A stretch of DNA of 64,000 bases from Nitrosopumilaceae archaeon (GTDB lineage: Archaea > Thermoproteota > Nitrososphaeria > Nitrososphaerales > Nitrosopumilaceae): the NCBI GenBank assembly GCA_022823825.1, contig JAJEHG010000065.1, positions 1 through 64,000 of the forward strand, read 5' to 3'. The position numbers were made by a program, and so were the translations under genes. Within the stretch, counting starts at the first letter, position 1, and the number at the start of each line of letters is the position of its first letter. Positions 59,045-64,000 of this stretch are shown one piece after another. Under the pieces are notes generated by a model, which was given only the letters and a program-made list of their open reading frames with translations, was not told where the DNA came from and searched no databases.

Positions 59045-61084
59045 TCACAGCACCAGCACGGCCACAAACGCGGACACGAACACGATTGCAATCGTGTTCA
59101 GCAGCTTGATTACGGTGTTCAGCGCGGGCCCCGCCGTGTCCTTGTACGGATCCCCGATTATGTCGCCCACCACGGCCACCTTGTGCTCCTCGCTGCCCTT
59201 TTGGCCCCTCATCTCCACCAGCTTCTTTGCGTTGTCCCACGCGCCGCCGGTGTTTGCCAGGTGGTACGCCAGGAATATTCCCGTGACCACGGAGCCCATG
59301 AGCAGCCCCGCCACGGCCGTGGGCCCCAGCAGCACCCCGAGTATGATTGGGGCGATAATTGCGATAATCGCGGACTTCCACAGCTCCTTTATCGACGCCA
59401 CCGTCGCGATGTCGACGCACCTTGCATAGTCCGGCTTGGACTTGCCCGTGAGTATCTCGGGGTCGGCCTTGAACTGCCTGCGGACCTCGTCGACCATCTT
59501 GCCGGCCGCCCTGGAGACCCCGTTTATCAGCTGCCCGGTTATTATAAACGGCACCAGTCCGCCCACGAGCAGCCCCACGATAACGGCGGGGTTTGTGAGG
59601 CTGTAGTCCAGATCCAGCACGCCCTCAAACACGTGGGACGCCTCGAACTGGAATGCCTGTATCATGGCCAGCGCCGCGAGGGCCGCGCTTGCAATCGCGA
59701 ACCCCTTTGTGACCGCCTTTGTGGTGTTCCCGACCGCGTCTATCTCGTCTGTCACCTTGCGGTTCTCCTCCCCCATGCCGGTCATCTCCACGATTCCGCC
59801 CGCGTTGTCCGCGATCGGCCCGAACGCGTCAATGCTCAGCACGATTCCGGCAAGGCTCAGCATCGCCATTGCGGTAAGCGACGTGCCGAATATCCCGTAC
59901 AGGACGGGATCCGCGCCCTCGGGGGCGGCAGACGATGACACTGCATACGATATGATTATTGCGGCGACGAGGGCAATCATGAACGGCCCCGTCGACTGCA
60001 GCCCCTTTATGATCCCCATCAGGGTCAGCGACGCATAGCCCCAGCGCGCCGACTCGGCGATCTCCACGACGGGCCCGTACTTGTAGTTGGTGTACCGGTC
60101 CGTTATCTTCTGTATGACCGGGACCAGCAGCACCCCGATCACGGTGGCGCCAAACAGGGCGTACGACGCGGCGGTGTCGCCCACAAACCACATCGTAAAG
60201 ACAAAGTTCAGCGCAATGGCGATCCCGGCCGAGACGTAAAACGACCGGTCAAGGGGCTTCATCACGTCCGTGATGTTCTTTGAGCCGACTATGGCTATGC
60301 CGATTATGGAGGCAATCATGCCGGAGGTGCCAATCAGTATCGGGTACAGGAACAGCTCGGGTGCCCCGATGAGGGCGGCTATCAGGATTGCCGCCAGTAT
60401 GGTCACTATATAGGACTCGTACACGTCAGAGCCCATCCCAGCCGCGTCCCCCACGTTGTCGCCCACGTTGTCTGCAATCGTGGCCGGGTTGCGGGGATCG
60501 TCCTCGGGTATGTTGGCCTCCACCTTGCCGACCAGGTCGGCCCCCATGTCGGCGGCCTTTGTGAATATGCCGCCGCCTATCCTGATGAACAGCGCAATAA
60601 GGCTGGCGCCTATCCCGACGCCGGCAATGGTGATCGGATCCTCGTATATGAGGTACAGGCCGGTTATCGCAAGCAGCGCCATTGCGGGTATCGCAAGCCC
60701 CACGGTCGCTCCCCCCCGGAACGCCATCGCAAAGGTCTTGCCAAGCCCGCTGCCGCTCAGGTTTGCCGCCCGCACGGCGGCCTTTACTGTAATCTTCAGG
60801 GATATGAGCCCTGCAACTGCCGACAGCGTCGCCCCTACCGCAAACGCAATGCCGTTTGAGGGCTGCAGGAACGCGCCGATTATAACGGACAGCGCTATTG
60901 CCACGGGCACTATAACCTTCATCTCCCTCTTGAGGAACGCGGCGGCTCCCACGCGCACAGCGTCGGATATCTCCATCATCTGCTTTGTCCCGGCAGGCTG
61001 CCTTGAGATCCAGCCGACTAGTACGCCTGCCACTATAAACGAGGCAGCCCCCGCCGCAAAGGGCAGGATCTCAGAGAGCTCCAT
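59045..61084 (-). CDS. hppA: membrane proton-translocating pyrophosphatase, K+-independent type
   Basis: Hydrolyses pyrophosphate and pumps protons across the membrane, recovering energy from PPi released in biosynthesis. About 15-16 membrane helices over 679 residues. Active-site motifs: GGGIFTKAADMGADLVGKVE, NPATIADNVGDNVGD and, near the end, the GDTVGDPYKDTAGP-like GDIIGDPYKDTAGPALN. The GNTTKAVTKGFAIASAALAA segment has Lys where K+-dependent enzymes have Ala, so I class it as K+-independent and proton pumping. ATG 61084 is 28 nt from a strong TATA-like box; ATG 61105 would lie too close to it. Confidence 0.94.
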   Translation of the reverse strand: MELSEILPFAAGAASFIVAGVLVGWISRQPAGTKQMMEISDAVRVGAAAFLKREMKVIVPVAIALSVIIGAFLQPSNGIAFAVGATLSAVAGLISLKITVKAAVRAANLSGSGLGKTFAMAFRGGATVGLAIPAMALLAITGLYLIYEDPITIAGVGIGASLIALFIRIGGGIFTKAADMGADLVGKVEANIPEDDPRNPATIADNVGDNVGDAAGMGSDVYESYIVTILAAILIAALIGAPELFLYPILIGTSGMIASIIGIAIVGSKNITDVMKPLDRSFYVSAGIAIALNFVFTMWFVGDTAASYALFGATVIGVLLVPVIQKITDRYTNYKYGPVVEIAESARWGYASLTLMGIIKGLQSTGPFMIALVAAIIISYAVSSSAAPEGADPVLYGIFGTSLTAMAMLSLAGIVLSIDAFGPIADNAGGIVEMTGMGEENRKVTDEIDAVGNTTKAVTKGFAIASAALAALAMIQAFQFEASHVFEGVLDLDYSLTNPAVIVGLLVGGLVPFIITGQLINGVSRAAGKMVDEVRRQFKADPEILTGKSKPDYARCVDIATVASIKELWKSAIIAIIAPIILGVLLGPTAVAGLLMGSVVTGIFLAYHLANTGGAWDNAKKLVEMRGQKGSEEHKVAVVGDIIGDPYKDTAGPALNTVIKLLNTIAIVFVSAFVAVLVL

Positions 61085-61106
61085 GTATGCGGACTGCCCG
61101 GGCATG

Positions 61107-61118
61107 TAAATATAAATC
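61107..61118 (-). promoter_or_regulatory. TATA-like box for hppA
   Basis: Coding strand GATTTATATTTA, centred 28 nt before ATG 61084. Confidence 0.6.
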
Positions 61119-61251
61119 AAAAAACGGACAAACGCAGTCCGTGCCTGCGCCAGGCTAGCGGGCCCGTCAATGCGGGATATGCCATACGCTGTTGTCGTTG
61201 CTGCTGCTGCTGCTTTTACTGCCGCGTCTGCGGTTGCCGCGCCAGCCGCTG

Positions 61252-61632
61252 TTACTGCTTTCCGCGCCTTGGTGCGCGCCTCCGGTACGGGGCAAACCTC
61301 GCGCCTGCCAAACCGCGCCTGACAAGCCTGTTGAACCGCCTGCCGTGGGACATGTATCGGAACCTCATATGTATGAGCTCGTGTACGATGGTGTTCTCAA
61401 GTATCCTCTCATTTGGAATCTTCCGCACGTTGATGAATATGGTGTTGTGCTGAAGATACGAGACGCCATAATACTTGTACGCAGACGTGCGCCTGCCCGC
61501 AGTCATGTCCCTCGGGGCTTCAAGCACCTCCCTCGTGGCCAAAAGCACGCGGGGCTCCGGTATCGAAAAGCGGGCAGAGTATATACCGACCTTTTCAAGT
61601 ATGGCGAGGCGCAGCTCCGGTCCCAGCTTCAT
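61252..61632 (-). CDS. SprT-like zinc metalloprotease-like protein
   Basis: A 126-residue protein with the zincin motif HELIHMRFRYMSHGRRF: HExxH plus a downstream His, as in SprT/Spartan-type and related minimal metalloproteases. The N-terminal part is helical. The C-terminus is very basic (RRGLAGARFAPYRRRAPRRG), possibly DNA-binding. ATG 61632 lies 26 nt after a TATA-like box (CATATATGCGG). Spartan-type proteases repair DNA-protein crosslinks; whether this one does is inference. Confidence 0.75.
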   Translation of the reverse strand: MKLGPELRLAILEKVGIYSARFSIPEPRVLLATREVLEAPRDMTAGRRTSAYKYYGVSYLQHNTIFINVRKIPNERILENTIVHELIHMRFRYMSHGRRFNRLVRRGLAGARFAPYRRRAPRRGKQ

Positions 61633-61656
61633 GATGGGTGGTCGCGCGACCCGCAT

Positions 61657-61882
61657 ATATGGCTCAGTGTCAACCCCAGCGACTCTTTTGGTTTATTTTT
61701 TGGGATGGCGTGGCGCAGGGTGCCGCTACGGACCAAGGACTGGCGCGGCCCCCGGCCGTCAATGCGGCGGCCCGCGTTGGCGCGTACCCGGGACTGCACG
61801 CCGTGGCCTGTATTGATGGATAAGAGGATCAGGAATTGGTGGATAATCACCGCTCATACAGCCACCGTCTCATCACGTCCCG
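61657..61882. other. intergenic region with a possible + strand promoter
   Basis: A TATA-like box (GGTTTATTTTTTG, 61690-61702) on the + strand is centred about 25 nt before GTG 61720, which opens a 67-codon frame to 61923. The encoded sequence looks non-conserved in character and its end overlaps the dephospho-CoA kinase gene, so I do not call a CDS; a small RNA is also possible. Confidence 0.25.
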
Positions 61883-62398
61883 TCATCCCATGTGGGACAT
61901 TATGCCACGGGTCTTATTTCTAATTTCGTCGGTGACCGGCGTGACGACCAGCCCCTCGCCCGGCTGCCCGTACAGCACCACCGTGTTATCGGGAGCGTAA
62001 ACGCATACCGGAATGACGAGTAGATCCTCCTCGCCGTTTACGCGTATACGGACGGGCGGCCTCGTCTCAAAGGCCTTGCGTATGGCCGAGACGCTCTCCT
62101 GCGTGATCTGGGCGGGCGGGTTTGACACCTCTATCACCGTAGTCTCGCCATCGGCGCCGCCCGTTTCTGCGAGTTTCGGATGGGGGCGGGCCCGCCTCTT
62201 CTCGAGCCCGTCAGTAATCTGGAGGGACGGGACTATGCCAAACTGCATCATCCTCTCTGTGGTGCGATCGCCTACGGTCACCACGTACGAGCCGGGACGT
62301 ATCATACCTGCGACCTGCTCTTTTGTAATGCCGGCATCGGGCAGCAGGACGCCCAGCGGCGTCTTTAGATCTTCACGGCACGACTCTGGCAGCCTCAC
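61883..62398 (-). CDS. GTP-dependent dephospho-CoA kinase (DUF359)
   Basis: Last step of archaeal CoA synthesis: phosphorylation of dephospho-CoA using GTP. The 171-residue protein matches the DUF359 family, shown to have this activity in Thermococcus: YVVTVGDRTTERM, PSLQITDGLEKRR, VSNPPAQIT, VNGEEDLLVIPVCVYAPDNT and GQPGEGLVVTPV. The start overlaps the mrp stop by 4 bp (ATGA). Confidence 0.88.
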   Translation of the reverse strand: MRLPESCREDLKTPLGVLLPDAGITKEQVAGMIRPGSYVVTVGDRTTERMMQFGIVPSLQITDGLEKRRARPHPKLAETGGADGETTVIEVSNPPAQITQESVSAIRKAFETRPPVRIRVNGEEDLLVIPVCVYAPDNTVVLYGQPGEGLVVTPVTDEIRNKTRGIMSHMG

Positions 62399-63657
62399 GT
62401 GGAATCAGCCTTGCCGCCGTATGACGCAGTGGATAAGGATGGCGAGTCGGCTGCCGTCGTCTGTGCAGCCAATGGGGCGTCAGAGGGCGCGGCATCGGGG
62501 GCCTGGGCGGTGGTGGTGGCGGCGGGGGCCGTGCCGGGCGCCGCAGGTGCATCGGGGGCGACAGGATCAGGTTCCGCGACCTTTGCACTCTCCGCCTCCT
62601 CCTGCTGCAGCTTTGCCGCAAGAATGCTGCACTGCGCCGCTATGTTGCGGGCCGCGCTCCTGAACGCGGCCCCACCGGGAGAGTCAGGGCCCGTAATCAT
62701 TATGGGCCTGCCCAGGTCGGAGCCGGACATTATGCCCGAATTGAGCGGAATCTCCCCAAGGAACGGGATGTCGAACTTTTCGCTTATCTTTTTGGCGCCG
62801 CCGTCGCCGAATATGCGGTGCTTTTCATTGCAGTTGGTGCATACAAAGTGGCTCATGTTCTCCACCACCCCGAGTATCGGGACGTTGAGTTTTTCAAACA
62901 TGCCGATCGCCTTTACGGCCACGTTGCTTGCCACGTCCTGCGGGGTGGTTATCACCAGTATCCCGGTAATCGGTATGGTCTGCGCCAGCGTCAGCGGTAT
63001 GTCGCCTGTTCCAGGCGGCAGGTCCACTATCAGATAGTCCAGATCCGTCCAGTCGGTGTCGACCAGAAACTGCTTTAGTATCCCAGATATTATGGGGCCG
63101 CGGTATATGGCGGCCTGGTGCGCCTGGTCGGCAAAGAACCCGAACGAGACAACCTTCAGCCCGTTGGACTCGGCCGGCTGCAGCTTGTTGTTGTCCACCT
63201 CCATGCCGCCATCCTTTATCCCCAGCATCAGCGGAATGCTGGGTCCGTATATGTCGGCGTCAAGTAGCCCCACCCTGGCCCCGGCCTGCTGCAGTGCGAG
63301 GGCCAAGTTCAGTGACACGGTGGACTTGCCGACGCCGCCCTTGCCGCTTGCGACCCCGATGACGTTCTTGACGGTCGCCAGGCCGGTGTCGTCGTCAAGG
63401 GAGCGCCCCTCCATGACCTTTGCGGTCACGTTCATGTCAAAGCTCTTCAGGCCGTCAAGCTCGCCTATCACGCGCCGCACGTCCTCCTCTATCTCCACGT
63501 TGAACGGGCAGGCGGGGGTGGTAAGCTCAAGTGTAAACTTTAGGTTGCCGTCCATCAGCTCCATGTCCTTTATCATCCCCATCGAGACGATGTCCTTTTT
63601 GAGGTCCGGGTCAATCACGGTTTCAAGCTTGCCGATTACCTCTCCAATCTCAACCAT
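62395..63657 (-). CDS. Mrp/NBP35-type Fe-S carrier ATPase
   Basis: Carries or transfers Fe-S clusters to client proteins. An N-terminal MIP18/DUF59 domain (residues 1-90, with TTPACPFNVEIEEDV) is followed by the Mrp P-loop ATPase: ASGKGGVGKSTVSLNLA near 108-124, switch LDADIYGPS, IVDLPPGTGDIPL and the CTNC pair near residue 271. A roughly 75-residue Ala/Pro-rich tail ends the protein. ATG 63657 lies 26 nt from a strong TATA-like box; it is co-transcribed with the dephospho-CoA kinase. Confidence 0.93.
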   Translation of the reverse strand: MVEIGEVIGKLETVIDPDLKKDIVSMGMIKDMELMDGNLKFTLELTTPACPFNVEIEEDVRRVIGELDGLKSFDMNVTAKVMEGRSLDDDTGLATVKNVIGVASGKGGVGKSTVSLNLALALQQAGARVGLLDADIYGPSIPLMLGIKDGGMEVDNNKLQPAESNGLKVVSFGFFADQAHQAAIYRGPIISGILKQFLVDTDWTDLDYLIVDLPPGTGDIPLTLAQTIPITGILVITTPQDVASNVAVKAIGMFEKLNVPILGVVENMSHFVCTNCNEKHRIFGDGGAKKISEKFDIPFLGEIPLNSGIMSGSDLGRPIMITGPDSPGGAAFRSAARNIAAQCSILAAKLQQEEAESAKVAEPDPVAPDAPAAPGTAPAATTTAQAPDAAPSDAPLAAQTTAADSPSLSTASYGGKADST

Positions 63658-63676
63658 ACCCGGGAAAATCCGCATT

Positions 63677-63688
63677 CTATATTTATAG
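63677..63688 (-). promoter_or_regulatory. TATA-like box for mrp operon
   Basis: Coding strand CTATAAATATAG, centred 26 nt before ATG 63657; perfect archaeal-type TATA core. Confidence 0.65.
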
Positions 63689-64000
63689 ATAAACGGCGCG
63701 GGGGCGGGACGCCGCGGGACGCCCCTGCCGGGGCCGCGTATAGCAGGCAGAGCCGCCGACGGCCAGAAGGGAGCGCGATGCGGGCCCGGGCCGCCGACGG
63801 ATCACGCGCGCACGGCCGGAGACGGATACGGCGCAGGCGCCAGGCGGCCTGGACGTGCAAAGTACGGACCCGGGTTCCCGGCCTGCGAGATCCGAAAACG
63901 GGGGACGGCAGGCACGAATTTTCAAGAAACTTGATTCCATACGGCATAAAGTCCAAAGATTCATAAATTAACCCCCAAGAGGAGCGACAGTTGTTTTCAA
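63689..64000. other. right-end intergenic region
   Basis: No gene recognised. A + strand TATA-like box TTCATAAATTAAC at 63960-63972 predicts a transcript starting near TTG 63991, so another gene probably begins just at or beyond the window end. Confidence 0.4.

Noticed and set aside
61203..61222. CTG-rich run after the SprT-like gene as an unrecognised coding repeat
   Set aside because: It lies beyond the stop codon and forms no coherent frame with either neighbour.
61720..61923. 67-codon ORF preceded by a TATA-like box
   Set aside because: The sequence lacks conserved character and overlaps a well-supported gene; kept only as a note on the intergenic region.

Overview
The window reads as an ammonia-oxidising archaeon of the Nitrososphaerota (Thaumarchaeota, marine group I), and its high GC content points to a Cenarchaeum symbiosum-like genome rather than a low-GC Nitrosopumilus. 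Supporting content: a thaumarchaeal S-layer-type protein, a two-domain multicopper oxidase next to a ZIP permease, a membrane-anchored cupredoxin, archaeal aEF-1beta, Cdc48, Pth2, archaeal-type CobT, GTP-dependent dephospho-CoA kinase, geranylgeranyl reductase and archaeal TATA boxes. The organism name is an inference. I found no rRNA, tRNA or CRISPR array.

Layout. 1-2.7 kb is an accessory patch: a small coiled-coil protein, a DNA methyltransferase fused to an HNH nuclease domain behind a 12-G tract, and an IS1595-type transposase. 2.7-11.7 kb is cell surface and metals: S-layer-like protein, CDF exporter, ZIP permease, multicopper oxidase. 11.8-13.5 kb has a small zinc protein and ribosomal proteins uS13 and uS4. 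13.9-21.8 kb carries an FG-GAP surface protein, GlmS, an operon of NAD(P)HX epimerase, metallo-beta-lactamase protein and CobT, and divergently phosphoglycerate kinase. 22.1-27.8 kb is the Suf Fe-S operon (B, D, Rieske, S, U, regulator-like protein) without sufC. 27.9-34.4 kb groups UppP, a CHAD protein, two thymidylate-kinase-like proteins, an exopolyphosphatase and a SixA-like phosphatase. 34.5-47.6 kb holds a DsbA-like protein, a DEAD-box helicase with a leader ORF, a DUF255 protein, a zinc alcohol dehydrogenase and many small conserved-looking proteins. 47.6-50.8 kb is TruD with a Vgb-like propeller. 50.9-56 kb is Pth2, geranylgeranyl reductase and a zinc-ribbon/aEF-1beta/Cdc48/wHTH operon. 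56-64 kb is heme O synthase, membrane cupredoxin, JAMM protease, DUF2024, proton pyrophosphatase, SprT-like protein, dephospho-CoA kinase and Mrp.

Two patterns run through the window. First, most transcription units have a TATA-like box centred about 24-30 nt upstream of a start codon, implying leaderless mRNAs. This spacing resolves many starts, including GTG and TTG starts, and places the TATA box inside the apparent upstream ATG for uS13 and the S-layer gene. Second, many conserved enzymes carry Gly/Ser/Asn/Asp-rich low-complexity insertions encoded by short repeats.

The most striking locus is 387-1683: the promoter-predicted ATG of the methyltransferase-HNH gene is separated from its body by exactly 12 G and is out of frame by one base. 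This is the layout of a phase-variable switch, though it could also be a homopolymer sequencing error. Two genes (helicase at 35756, small protein at 45704) have short leaderless upstream ORFs whose stop codons overlap the main start, suggesting coupled translation.
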